64,000 bases of DNA from Nigrospora sphaerica (lineage: Eukaryota > Ascomycota > Sordariomycetes > Amphisphaeriales > Apiosporaceae), in NCBI GenBank assembly GCA_018287875.1, contig JAGVVL010000022.1:3596001-3660000 (forward strand). Direction: 5' to 3'. The position numbers were made by a program, and so were the translations under genes. The first letter of the stretch is position 1. Each line of letters opens with the position of its first letter. Shown here piece by piece: positions 1 through 13,500 of this stretch. Below the pieces are notes generated by a model. It saw nothing but the letters and a program-made list of their open reading frames with translations. It did no database searches and was not told the DNA's origin.

Positions 1-3000
1 CCCTGAGAGAACGGAATGACGCCGGTGCGTGCTTTTATCTGCGCCGCCTCGTACATCTTTTGGGCCTTGTCCCACATGCCGTTTTGCTCATATGACAGGG
101 CCGCGTTGGTCTCGACAAACTGACAGCGCCTACGCCAGGTACCGTAAAACAGGTCGTCCTCTTTGAGATTGGCGTACAACTCGACAAGGGCGTCGAGGTT
201 GCTCTCCCGGACGGTGGATGATTCGACGTCGGGCTTAACGGCCGACTTCTCCAGCTGGACTAGAGCCGTATACCAGGCGTCGTATGTCTTCGCGCCAAAC
301 TTCAGAACATGTGGAGGTATCTTGCATTCCGGCCAGGATTTCGCAGCTCCAGCAAGCAGAGCCTGGACGACATTGGGACGCTTATCAATCTGTCGCGAAT
401 GGAAATCCTTGGTCAAGAGGACGACCAGTCCTTTCTCAAGGTCTGACTTCTCTTCTTTCAACGTAGCAGCCCAGTAAATGGGGAAGAGAGTAACCCAGAG
501 GTCGTGCGACAAGTTTGAGTCTATGTGCTGCAGTTGTGTGATGGGCTCAATGACATCGCGTACCCTGATATCGCCCAGTTCGGCAACAAAGCGCCGGTGG
601 TTGGCCATGAAGTTTTCGTACCTGTCGTCAGCCATGCTCTGCGGCTCTCTTGTATCTCTGGCGTACGTGCCAAATAGCAAGGAGGCTGGCAGTATTCTGA
701 AGTCCTCGTGGTGAAGCTGGATAACCGAGTTTGCTTCCACGGCACCCAAGAGGAGTTGGGAGGCTTGGGCGAGCCAGAACGAATCTCCCAGCGTATCCCA
801 GTTCTGCGAGGCAATGACATACTGTAGACGGGCTGTTGCTGTACGGCTCAGACTCTTGTCAAAAATTGCCATGAATCTATTGCGCATGTCCACGTCCTGC
901 GCTCGGGTACCAACCAGGAACGCATGCTCCATGCGGACAGTGAGCTCGGTACGTGTTATCTTGGGGTCTTCGTAAATGCGAATGACGAGCTCCAGGAACT
1001 TTGTCAGCATGGTCGGGTCGGCACGATGCTCGAAGGACAGCATCTTGTGGAGCACAGCCGTCTTCTCTTTGAGCGTCGGCCAGGTGCCTTCGGACCGGAA
1101 AATCCAGTCCTCGACCATTTCCAAGATCTTCTGGCACAACGGAATGCTCAACGACTTCTCCACCAGGGTCGCAAGAACACTGAGGAACGGCCGGCGGTTG
1201 TCACCGAGGATCTCCATTCGCATGGCTGTAACCTCGATGGCTTTGATCATCAGGTTTGTCTGAACTTCGAGGTCATGTGGGGACATCTCGCCATTCTGTG
1301 CGGTTGGGTCCGCAGCACGCATCTGAGCAACACCCATTTGGTGTGAAGTGACAGCAGTGTAGTGTGTAACATGCTCTCTAGCCAGTTTCACTTGTAGAGC
1401 CTTCATGAGTGCTGTGATATGCTGATCGATTACGGACGGTTTGCGCTGGCCCAGAGACCACAGGATGTTGACGCCCGAGACATAATTGGAGGCATTCAAG
1501 GTCTCTGTGGCAATCGTCGATAGGAACGTGATGAACTCGGAAGTAGTTGCCTCCGGTTCCCCCTCGGCGTCGGCGTCGTCCATGGGTACGTCTTCCGGGA
1601 CGGCATCAAGGATGCGCTGGACGGTGGACTTCATCACCCTCCCGTCATCATACTCCGGGTCCGCAAAGTGCAGGCAATCCTGCAACTCCGGGTTGTCGGA
1701 CCTCAAGCACTTGTCAAGCACTTTCTGAACGGACGTAACGTTTCTGACGATCCATTCGTCCTTCTTGGAGTTGAGGATAATCCTGACCACCTGCAAGGTA
1801 TTGATGATATTGGTGATGAACTTTTCATCGTAGTTTTCCTTGTCGCTGGGATCGGCGTTGAGAATCTTGGAGGTTCGCTCGCTGGCTAGCACCACCTCGG
1901 TAATGTTAGGGTAGAGATCGATATCCAGGTCACCCCAATACTTTGGTTGGAGAAGATTGTAGAACAGTGACATGGCCTTTTTGCACAACTCAGTGGACTG
2001 GGGTGGCAGGGTCGACGCAAGGCCAGGCGTGGCCTCCCGTGGCTTGGCCGACGGCAACCTGTGCCGTTCATTGAGCTGGGCAATGAACTCCACGAGATAC
2101 TTGATCATCTTGACCCGGAACTGGTCCGGGATCTGGAACTCTTTGCCAGGGGCTGCCTGCCTAACGGCAGGGGGGGAGGAGATCGGTTGGTCGCTGTCCA
2201 AGCGACGTTTTCTGGAAGTGGGAGACTCGGAAGTCACTCTCGAGGGACTTCCGTGGACTCCTTCAACGCGGCGCTGCTCCCATTGCCAAACGAGCCACAT
2301 CATGTTCAAAGCGAGCTTCTTGCTCTCGTTTGAGGAGCTCTGGGGTGCAGAAACCTTTCTCAAAGAGGTGATGATGAGAAGCGCGAATTTATCGCGTGAC
2401 TCAAAGAACAAGTCCGGGTGTCTGACGAGGAAGTGGAATATGCTGTTCATCTGTTGTACGTTCTGGCCCTCTTCAGCCAGGATGCGCCGCGGCGCCATCG
2501 CCCACACCGGGTTTCGCTCGTTAGGCGAGACATTGCAGCGCTTCGGCAGTACCGGAGCCATCAACTCCAGCGCCTGCGTGACCAGGGCTCGGCCCTCGTT
2601 TTGGTTCGTCCTCAAAAGGGAGTAGTAGACTTGCGTGACGATCTTGGGCGGGGTTTCGTAGTGCGCTATGAAGTATCCTATAACAACATAGGCCGCGTGC
2701 TTGTTGATGACGTCGTCCAGACGGATGTAGGTCCAACCGAATTTTATAATGTCCTTTCTGGCATCCTGCAGAATGGCGTGGTGGTACTTGACAAGCATCG
2801 CCGACAGCTGGAGGACCTCCATGCGGGTGTGGTCGATACCGGGCTGAGCAAGGTCCTCTTGCGGATCACCAAGGTTGACCCTCCATATCTTGGTATTCAC
2901 TGCTTCGATGACTGCTCTGTCCATCAACCTCTGCGGCCTAGGGTTCTCTGACCTGAGGTCATACCAGGTGCGCATGACGTCCATGGCAACGATCGGGTTC

Positions 3001-6000
3001 ACTATGTTGCGCAGAAGGAAGCACTTCGTCTTTTGACCAGCCTGGCGCCCCGCATAGACATCGAGACACCGCAGAACGACGGACCTCCAGTAATCAACAG
3101 ACTCGCTGCAGATCACATGCTTGTAAAGGTAGGAGAAAAGGGATGGCGTGGCGCGGAAGTCGTCAGAGGTGACCGATTCGATCAAGTTGAAAAGGGCGTC
3201 TAGGTCTTTCGGGTTGAACGCGAGCGACTTGGTAAATAGGTCCATCAGCTGCTCGGCAGCCTGGTCCGCCGGGAGCCGAAGATGCGGTGGAAGCTGGTTG
3301 CTTCGAAGCTGGCGTTCCAGGTCCTTGCCGACTTGGTGCAGCCAACTGATGATATCCTTTCTCTGTAACCAGCCCTGTGTTCCCGGGAACTGACTGAGAG
3401 AGTCCAAGATGTTGACAGTGTTGATAATGGCAACGAAACGAATTTCCTGCCCGGTACTGACAATGCCGTTGCAGTGCTTGGTCAAGGCCTCGACGTTGGC
3501 AGCAGCATGGTCTCGGAGCGGCTGGCTGTCTGGATACGATAGAACCTGGGCCAAAAACCGGCCATACTTGATGTCTTCGAGCCTGCCCACCAAAAAGCTC
3601 CAGATCTCTGCCGGATATCGGTTGAGGTACCTGTAGAGCGGTGGCCGGAAAGGACTGTGGTGGGTTCGGCGGAGCTTCTCCTCCAATTCCAGGACGGTAT
3701 CAATGAGGCGTTCTTTGAACTGCTCGGCCGCTGCGGGTAGCAGGTGGAATATGTTGAACACGGCAGCAATGACCTTCATCTGACTGTTTTGCTCGAAGAA
3801 TGTGAAGGAGATCTGCTGAAGTAACGTCGGCTCCGCAAGAATCTTGATGTGGTCGAGGAGCCGAGCGCCAATTTCAACCTTGAAGTAAGTGGTCAAAAGA
3901 CGAAGCAGACGGGCCAGGTTGTCAAGCCCATGGGTCGTCAGCCGTTTGGGGTCCTGCAGATTGGCCAGGACTGGTCGAAGGCCTTGCTGTAGCAAATCTT
4001 TGGGAAGCTTATTCGTGTGCGACAGCACCGCCTTGAGGGATTCCTTAGCCGCTTCTATCGTTGGTTTGGACTCCGAGTATAGGCACTTGAAAAACACCGA
4101 AACGATCTTGGTTCTAGTGGGGTTGCTCTGGCCCTTAGAGAACTCGTCGAAGCTCATTGCCTTGCTTAGTATCTTGATGCAGGCGACACGAAGGTTGACG
4201 ATGGATTCGTGTGTCCGGAACTCTTGGGGCTTGCCGGCCAGCGACTCGTCTGTCGCATCCGCCAACGCCAGCGACTCCATAAGTAGCCGGATGAGAGATT
4301 CGTCGAATGGGATGAAGTCGTTCTTGAGCGTCATATAATAGGCAACCGCATCAATGTACCCAATCTGTGTGGCAAATGGAAGCGCACGCAGAGGTTTGGG
4401 ATAGATGTTGGTGAGTAGACGGTCCTTGAGTGGGTGTAAGAGCTCCCAGATCTCGGCTCCCGCTGCTTTGGCAATGAGTTCCAGTGAGCTCCTGGCAGTC
4501 GCGCGGACGTGCTTGTTGAGGTGCGACAGTTCCTCGTTGAAGAGGACACAGATCTGGGCCAGCCGTGGCGGTTTTACCGGTGGCTGACCCGGCTGGGGAG
4601 TGGGGAATATTGCGTCTTCCTTCTTGATGTTCTTGGTAATCTGTGTCAGGAGAATTTCGAGGGTTTCTTGTGCACAGTTCCTGGTCTTCTCGGGAAGATC
4701 CTGGGGCATGTCCTTGATGACATACATCAGTGAGCGGATGAAGCTGTCTTGTTTAGCAGCCACCCAGCCCGGGCCCAGATCCACCTCTGTCAACATGTAT
4801 TTGATGCCAAGGGTACCACCGGTTTTGGTGAACCACTCTTCTTCATAACAAGCATGGCAGAAGACTTGGGCAAGGTGGTTGAAGAATGTTAGCCGGCCAA
4901 CCTGGCCTGGAGAAGCAAAGATGGTGACGGTCGATTCGTATACAGCCCTAATAGCACGGAAGGCGGCATCGCGAACCTCTGGGAGATCGGACGCCAAGGA
5001 TTCGACAATGGCGTCGCAGAGAATGCGAGTATCGATGGAAAGCGGCCCATCGCCAGCCTTCACATTGAAAGGGCTGATAGCACGCTTCAGATCAACGAGG
5101 CCACGGCCAACTTCGATGATGGTAAAATGCCGACAGATGTTCATGAGCAACAAGTCGGTCTCATCTTGGAACTCGGGGAGTGACTGTGCAAACATGATGG
5201 CCTTGATGAGTCGCTTCATGATCTGGTCCTGCTCGTCCTTCTTGACAACTGACCGCTCGCGGTCTGACGTGTCAAAGACAGAGAGGTCGACTTCGCATTT
5301 GCGGTTGAGGAAGTCTTGAGCCTGGAGTCGAACCAGCCTCGGAAGATCTTCCGGAAGGCTGTCCAGACCAATTCGCAGTTTCAGTTGCGTCTTGATTAAA
5401 TGCAGTGCTTGCTTTTTGTAGAAGCCATCGTGTTGTTTGGCGGCACCTCCCTTGCTGGGCTTGGGCACTTCCATCAACTTCCGAATGGCGACGTCAATGC
5501 CAAGTTCCGAAGGAAAGGCTCTGTCCTTCTTAGAACCGATCAGGCGGATATCGAAACTGGCAGGGTCATCTGCGTATTTCTGATAGTTGACCGGCAGCGC
5601 TTCCGTCATGAATTTGCGGTTTCTGCCGCCCAGTTTACCAAGTATACGCATCGTGGTGTGAGCGTGAAAGTGGCTATACGGATGCGGTTTCAGATGCTCG
5701 AAGAGGGCATTCATCAAGTCTTCGATGACGGGAGCCATGATGGGGTCCAGGTACTCAGCAGTCAAGTTGTCCACGCAAAGCTCCAGGGTGCGCAGACCTT
5801 GTCCGACCAAATCAGTTCCGGCCCGCAGCGCAACGACAAGTGGCCGCATTAGGAAACTCAGGTGAGGCAGCAGGTTGCTGAGGCGTGCTGGGACAGTGAG
5901 GCAAAGCTCGACGTAGAGATCTCGTTCTGCGGGCTTGCGTGCGGCCAACAGAAGGTTGTTCAGGACATCGAGCAGCATCTCAAGTAAGGGCAAAATTTGC

Positions 6001-8394
6001 TTATAAAGATGCTCGAATTTGCCGCCGCCGATGCTTCTGAACAGCGACCTCAGCAGCAGGAAGTAGTTCATCGGCTCCTCGGCTTTGGTGGACAGCTCGA
6101 TAGACCTGGTGACGATGTCCACAACGTGCGGAAGCAAAACCTGCTCGTTCTGGTTGGCGAACAGAGTGACGGCCATAAAGGCCAGCTTGAAGAGCCGAAG
6201 CAGGATTGACGACTTCTTCATGTCCGCAGAGCCCACATCATCAATGCGCTCCATGAGAAACCTCAACAGCATACCACAGAAGCTCGGCGACGTTGCTTCG
6301 CTGGCGAGGAAAAACTGGAGTATATGCAGCAACGCCGTATGCTCGAAGATCATTTCGTACAACCGCGGAATCTCCTGCTGAAAGACCTCATGGAACGTGG
6401 CAGGGTCGATGCAGTGGAAGACAGTGGCGAAAGTCTCAAGCAGATCCTTCTCCTCCTTGCTGCTAGAGACCATGTAAAAGTTGGCCATGTACTCGACGGG
6501 CGAGGCGTACTGCGACTCAGCTGCTGGCTTCTCGATTTCGTAGTAGCGGAAAACGTAGGCACCTTCCCGGAAGAGCTTGACAATCACCTTGACCTCCTCG
6601 GCAGAGAACCCATAAGACACATCGTGCCAGTGAGCCGGCGCGATGTTTGGGTCGATTGTGACACCCACGTTGCACATCCTCAGCTGGTAAAACGTGTTCT
6701 TCAGCCCATTCATCAAATTCTTGAATAGAAACTTGTTGTCCATGACCGGATCCGCACCGCGGTCCCGGGGGTTGGACGTTTTGATGGGCATCGCTGTAAA
6801 GATGTCGGTCTCATCCCAGTCTGGGCAGTGGTCATCATCAGCCAGGTAGTTTTCGGGTATCTGGTCGGCCGCCTGCTGGGCGTAGAGCTTGGAGAGTTTG
6901 ACGGCATTGGGATACTGGCGATTCATAGCGGCGAACTTGTCCCCAATGGCGTTTAGGATAAGGAGCAGGTAGTGGCGGGCGTCGACTTTGTTCGGCATTT
7001 TGGCGATGCACTCGGCCATGTTCAGCAGCAGCTTGGCGCTCATGGTCTGGAAGCTGGTGCCGGGAAAGTTGTCCTGTAGGTTCCTCGTATAGACCTCGAC
7101 CGTCTTGCGAATCTGCTCCGGCGACAGAGCTTCTCGAACGTGGTGGATCAGGTCGGCCAGCATACTGTATGCTAGGGGGCGCATAGTGTCATAGACAGTC
7201 AGCCCATCCCCTATCAGGGTCTTTTCCTCCAGGAGTTCGTCAATCTTGGATAGGAAGATCTTCCGGAAGTTGAAGTTGATGATGTGACGTATGGCGACCA
7301 GCAGCTCCTTGCGGGCCGCCGACTTCTCGCGGGGACAGTCCTGCAGCAAACGTACAACAATTTCGGGCAGCGTCGGTAGGAAATCGGTAAGTTGGCTGGA
7401 GTACTGGCGAAGCAAGTAGGCCAGGAAGCTCATCGTCTTCACTTGGGCCGTAATGAATTCCCCGAACGCGGCGCGGTTCTTGATGTTGGGGCTCACACCC
7501 GCAAAAGTCTGGCCTTTGGCCTTGGCCTCGGCATGCGCCTGTTCCTGGGCCTTGGCCTGGAGACAAAGAACGGACTTGATCAACGGAACGAACAATTTCA
7601 CATTGTGGGGTATTATGTTCCTGTAGGTCTGAAAGACAGACACTACTATAATGGGACACTCCGACAGGACTTTAAAGGACTGCATTCCCTTCAGCAACGG
7701 CCGGCTCTGTTGTTGCATGTCCTGGCCCAGGTCGGTGACGGAGGCCACAGGCGAGCCAGGGCGGGGCGACTGAAAGTTGTTCTGCGTGCTTCCGGGGGTA
7801 GATGGGGCGCCCATGGGGTTGGCCGAGCCAGCGGGATTGTCTAGTTGTTCCCTCACCACACGCTCCATTTGGTCGAACAGCTCCTGGATCAGGGTCAAGA
7901 AGGACTGGACCTTGCCTTGCAGCACTCTGGGCTGGTGGCGCATGATATCCGATATTATCTTGACACATAGTGTCGCATTCTCCTCGTTGTCCGTTTTGAC
8001 GAGCTGCATGAGGAGATCTACCGTTTCTTCGGCGTACGGCTCGAACGGTTCCGGCGGCGTCTGGTGTGTCGGTAACCGGTGGAGGATCTCGAGTATGCAA
8101 TTCCGAAGCTTCTGCTCGGGGGATGTGCTTTGGAACAGACATGGCCCACGTAGTATGGCGATGAATATGGGAACTACTCGTTTAAGAAAGGTCGGGTATG
8201 TGCTGGGGTTGCCCGTGTAGTGGTCCAGGCTGTCCCGCAGCACAGTAGCAGCCTCCAGCTTGTTCTTGGGCTCTGTATCGCATTTTCGGTCAGTAAATGA
8301 GTGCGCGACCCGGGGCGGGTTTGCACCGGTGTCGCGACGTACCAATATCGGCCGTGGCCAATCTCTTGACCAGGTCGTCAAAGTTGTGCGCCAT
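1..8394 (-). CDS. TRA1: Tra1, SAGA/NuA4 scaffold (3' part outside window)
   Basis: Pseudokinase of the PIKK family (TRRAP orthologue) that scaffolds the SAGA and NuA4 histone acetyltransferase complexes and contacts activators in the nucleus. The minus frame stays open for about 2,770 codons of a protein usually near 3,800 residues: an N-terminal HEAT-repeat solenoid, then the start of the FAT domain, where [14 protein letters not shown] and [12 protein letters not shown] closely match Tra1. The pseudokinase and FATC parts lie beyond the left edge. A short first exon (8343-8394, starting [17 protein letters not shown]) is joined through a 70-nt intron (8273-8342, GTACGT..CAG) to [17 protein letters not shown]. 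The start is supported because Tra1 proteins begin with this kind of segment and no better ATG lies upstream. It is divergent from the next gene. No break in the frame was seen. Confidence 0.95.
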
Positions 8395-9823
8395 GCTTGC
8401 GACTACTGCGAACCCGCAGCAAGTCTGGCTGCTCTACACATGCGGGGGCTCTTGATGAAGTGCAGGCATTGATGGACACCGTCGGATACGCAGTCGCGGA
8501 ATTTCGGTGGCTTCGTCAGGGTAGGAGGCGCGACGGGTGCGCGGGGTGTCGATGCGGAAATGCGCACGTCGCAGGACGCGAGAACTATAGGCGATCAGGT
8601 ACGGAGACGGGGATGCGTCAATGCGTCGATGATGGGGGGGGGCGTTCGCTCTCAACGAAAGCTTCACGTGGCGCGAATGAGAATCCTGAGCCGTTCGCAA
8701 CGGTGTTTGGATAAGAACTTCGCCTTCACAGGTGGAAGAACTAGGGGTATCAGGGTGGAAGGGTGTTGGTTGGGTGAAGCTTGGAGCTCAGGCCTGCGCG
8801 ATCTGGACTTCAGCATCAGGCAAGCTCGACTTTCAAAAATCGTGGAGCACCAGAGTTCCCAAGGGCGAGGGAGTCGCGTCGCCAAATCATTTGGCGCTAG
8901 CAGCGGGATGATGGATAATCCGAGCGGCAGGTACCGTCCGCCGCGGGGAGCGAAGCATGTGATTGGCCAGCCAGCTTCCTGAGCACCTTCGTTCTGGAAG
9001 CGATGAAGTAATCCGATCCCATGCTGGCCGCCCGGCTGGCAGGTACGCCTGGTATCGATAGTACGTTATCTGGGTATGGCTGGTGGGTGCACACTCAAGT
9101 ACATCTTACATATCCGTAGATCCCCGCATAGGTGCAGTCCGAAGGGATACCTCAACGTATGCATCGATGCATCATCTCACGCGGAGCTAAATATGTCCTT
9201 CGAGCCCGAGCGGATGATGTTGGACTGTGGATCTCAACCCCGTCTTGCACCTCGAGGTCATTACAAACGACATCCAAAACAGCTCTGGTATACGGTGAGA
9301 TAAGGGACATCATGGAGTCATTGGGGCTATAGGCGCATCTTGTAGGTGCCTAACAAAAGTACCTAGGTATCAGTGACGGGGCTTGAAGACTGTTCAAGCT
9401 GATGGTGCATTTCGTATAGAGCAGTGAATGTTGACGACTCGTTTGCACGGAAATGGCCAGGCAACCGAGTAGGTCGCGTGGGGAACTACCTACCTAAGAA
9501 GTAAGTAGGTTCCAACCATTTGCCATTCTGGGGTTTGTCTTCCTGAACGGAGCGTTATCGGAGGTTTCCACCACCTGACCAAAGCCATTCCGATAGCCAG
9601 TTTGTGCCTGGCAACCAACATCTTCCAGCCGCTCCGTGAGATCTATTGGCCGTTCTAAGGGAGTACCTTGTCCGGTCTACCTCTTGGGATTTAACGGTGC
9701 CCTACGTAGCACCCACCTCGTGCTGAACCGAACCTACCTCTGAAGCGCTTGCGCGAGATCCCCTCTTCAAGGAAGGGCAGCTGCACCAGCACAGCGATAC
9801 CGCGCCACCAAACTCTCGCCAAC
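8395..9823. other. Divergent intergenic region, no gene seen
   Basis: About 1.4 kb between the starts of TRA1 (leftward) and the cyclotransferase-like gene (rightward), so it should hold both promoters. Open frames here are short and show no family resemblance. Short tacctaggta/ctacctacc-type motifs occur around 9360 and 9490, the latter forming a loose inverted repeat. No tRNA signature was seen. Confidence 0.6.
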
Positions 9824-10598
9824 ATGGGTGAGCAGATGTCATCCGAGGGTGCTGACCGCACCCACGCTGCTTTCTTCTACGGTAAGTCGACACCGACATA
9901 TTTTTGGTAGGCCAGGTAGACCGAGTGCCCAATGCTGACTCCAGGCGTAGGAACATTGGTACGTTGTGACCTTGAGGCGAGGACGATGGGCACCTTTGAT
10001 GGCGATTGGAGGCAACTAACGCATCCACGCGCCTGCCCTTCTTGTCCGTTTTGCAATGATGAGCTGTGCCAAGGCCGCAATAGTCTGCTGACCGCACAGC
10101 TAGATGGCCCACGAAGTCTTCTTCACGGTCTGCTACCGCTCCGCCATCGAGAAGCCCGCAGTCCTGAAGTCCCTCCACCAGTTCCAGCCTGCTGTCTTGC
10201 ACGGTTATTGCCGTCGCCGCGTTAAGTTCGCCGACTACCCAGGCATTACGCCCGACCCGGAGCACTCGGTCCGCGGCGTGTACGTGACGGGCCTGACCGA
10301 TGCCAACATGTATCACCTCGACGCCTTTGAGGGCAGCGATTATGATCGCAAGAAGGTCAAGGTTCGACTGCTGGAGAAGGTTGGAGATGACGAGGGCAAG
10401 GGCAACGTCGAGGGCGATGAGGTCGAGTGTGAGGTGTACGTCTTCAAGGACGCCTCGGCCCTGGAGGATCGCGAATGGGACTTCCACGAGTTTCGCACCC
10501 AGAAGATGAGGAACTGGACACGAGAGGATTATGGATTTGGTGATTCTGACCACTTCGCCGACCAGGAGGAGATAGAGGAGAAGAAGGCGGCTGTCTAG
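9824..10598 (+). CDS. Gamma-glutamylcyclotransferase-like (AIG2-like) protein
   Basis: A 186-residue cytosolic protein of the GGCT/AIG2 fold. Members open gamma-glutamyl amines or peptides by cyclotransfer; the substrate here is unknown. Three exons: 9824-9881, a micro-exon of only 8 nt (9951-9958) and 10104-10598. Splicing makes the family hallmark FFYGTLMAHEVFF: the micro-exon supplies part of G plus T and L, and the second ATG-looking codon at 10104 is the internal Met of YGTLM, not the start. The conserved acidic residue expected for catalysis is the Glu of LDAFEGSDY. Introns are 69 and 145 nt, both with gctgac branch-type sites near the acceptor. The C-terminus is charged and lysine/glutamate rich. 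An annotator starting at 10104 would lose the active-site loop. Fungal homologues are often labelled disease-resistance protein Aig2. Confidence 0.9.
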
Positions 10599-13500
10599 CC
10601 GGCCGGCTCGACGAATCCGGCCAGTCTAAGGGGTGCCACCGTCCGGGGTTCATGCGCTCAGGGCTGAGAACTGTCAAATCGGAGAGAGAATGGTGGCTCT
10701 TGGCATGACTGTGGTCATTTAGGCGCGGAGCCTAAGATCTGGTGAAACGGAACGGGCAGGGTTGGCCATGAGCTGCCATGTCTAGAGCCGAGGTGGCATA
10801 GAAAGAATATTGCAAGCCGGGCCGCACCGAATCCTCAAGAAACCGACCTTCGGCTTGCCACAGAGACCTACCTGAGCCTCCCGGGGCCTGACACCAGTAG
10901 CGCGTGGCGGAGGAATGGCTTAAGCCCACATGATGTTTGACTTAGATCAGTTTACATGGGCGCGTAAGTGTGGGCAGGGTTCCAGCTGACACAGTCTTGC
11001 TGGGAAACAAGGAAGATCTAAGTAGAGTCGCATACCCTCCCTGCCTTCAATCCTGTGCATTGTCTGTGTCTATTGATGCCTTTTGGGCCGTCTCATTGAG
11101 GACAGCAGGATTAAGCGATATGCCTGCGCTGTTTACGGTGAGCCCAACATCGGATATCTAAATTCAGAATTAGCCTCGCCATCTCGTCCGTCACTCGTGT
11201 TGGGCCGAGTGACGCCGAGTCGCTTTGGGTGTCGGGGCAGCATGGTGGACACCAGCCTTTTTCGCCGCTCGTCTCTCTCATGCAAGCCCACAGCCGGCCA
11301 TATGGCATGATCGCAGAGACTCGGCAGCTTGGCCATGCTCTCATCCTGCTCATCCATCACTAAGGGCCAGGTCGTACGGAGAGTCAGTCAACCTATAGGC
11401 GCAACACTGTGGTTGGTTGATGGCCTGCGTAGTGCCTCCCTTTGGACACCACCCTCCTAGTCCGAGGCCGCCAAATACACGGCCTCGGTCAGTCGGATGC
11501 ACGGCCCACAGAAGAAAGGAAAGAGGAAGCCGGGGCCAGAGAGGAATGGACGAGGATGGGACGGCGTCTGCACGAATAGGATGGAGCTAATGGGCCCCGT
11601 CCATTGGTCGTATTCAGCGATCGGTTCGGCTGCGCCTGGGTAGCCTGGGGGTAGGGTTTTCCATATGAAAGAGCCGTCCCGCTCCACCCGCTGTCCGGGG
11701 AGGTGCCGGAGTGAACGACGGAGGCATTGCTGCGTGGGCCGCTCGTGGGCTAAAAAGGAGAGTGGTTGCAGGCCGAGCTTTCGTATCCTTGCATAGCATG
11801 TCCGATATACCATGTAGTCGGTGCATTGCTGCCCACCCGCCTTGTCCGCTTGCCCGCTTGCCCATCGCCTGGGAAGACAAGGTGGGCACTGAAATTATGA
11901 CTCGCTATGTAGTGATGACACATGGTGAGAGGAAGTAATTGGGGAAGTTGAGGGGGTGGGGGCTGGTGTCGTAGAAGTGAACTGGGGGCCGTGGAATGGG
12001 ATGGACGCTTATGCTGTCATGAATGGGAGGTTGGCAGGCATCCGGAATAGGCGATATCCGAGCAGGACGACGACGACGGCGAGGGCATTGGGACACGGCG
12101 GCCGACAGAGTCGTGTTGGCGGCTGGAGTCCCCAGCCGGCGCGAAGAGGAGGAGGGGCGGCGTGGGTAGCGGGAGCAGTTCGGCAGTAGTCCGCTCGTCG
12201 CGCGCGCGCCGGCGGTTTGCAGCACAGGCCGGCGACTGGGTCATCTTGGGACGTCGCAGGGCGGGCTTGTCGCTGATTTGTGTGCTGGCACTGAGGAAAT
12301 GCCCGCGCGGCGCATCGCCCGACTTTAGCCCTGCCTGCCTACATAAAGCACCTAAGGTACGGTACCGCCTACCTAACCAGAGCGCGAGGGAAAACCCCCG
12401 GTTGGCTCCGCACGAATGATCGACACGCCCCCATCTGGCGCCCCTTCCCGAAAAAGTACCTAATATGCATCTGCGGGCGGCACCTCGGCATGTCGATGCT
12501 GAGCGGTCCAGGTACGGATAGATTACTCGCCCAATGGGGGCCATACGCAAGCTAGCAACGCAAGCGTCCGGTCCACTGGCACTGGCGAGCACGGGCGGAT
12601 GAGCCATCCTTGACCATCCCCATGGGTCTCTGCGAGAGAGGCAGCCGATTGTGGCTCTGCGGATCTGTTTTTACGGCGGGAGCGGAGCACCACGCGCACA
12701 TGCCGCCGTTCCACTGAGGCGGTCGCCGTGTTCTAGCTCTCCCAGGTAGGTGTTGCATAGGTTCACCGTACGCCTCGGAGAGAGGATGGAAAGGCGGTAG
12801 CCATGGTCGGCGCGCTGCCGCCACCGCAACCAACCACACCGATACCTCTCTTCATGCCTACACCACCCTTCGCCGGCGTCGTTGGTCCTAGGGCGGTGAC
12901 TGCGAGACACATACCAGATGCCTGTGCGACCCATGCAACGTGTTGCAGACTGCCGCGGCTCTGTGCATCCCAGCAGAGTTGAGGCAAGACGTCCTGATTG
13001 CGCTGACTCGGGTGTGACGGGCGGTTTGCTGGCGGCGGAATGGCTGCTAACGGCCGCCACTGGTCCCTGTACCGCTCGCGGCCACCATCAGGGCCGACGA
13101 CACCCATGCAGCCATTGCTTGTTTCTCTCATCTACGGACGCCTGTGCATTGCTGGGAGAGGCCGGAACCAGGTACCCTCTTGACCAGGCAACCTGCGCGT
13201 GGCGCTCAGCCACGCCACTTGGAGGGTCGCCCCCCATGACAGCTGCCAGCTGGAGGACCCGGTCCGAACAAGTGGCGGGGCCTGCTGAGTTGTGGCCTCA
13301 AGTCCATCGTAGAGATAGACACCCTCGGGGCCAGCGCTGACTGCAGCGCACGACGGATACGCAACGCTCCGGCGAAGAGAATTGCGAATCGCGCCGGGAC
13401 TCATCATCATTCGGTAGGATTGGCGTGCCATGCCGGCTGGTCGGTCGTGACTGGAAAAATGGAGCCGTGGCCGAGCGAGTGGCGACCGTTGGCTCGTACC

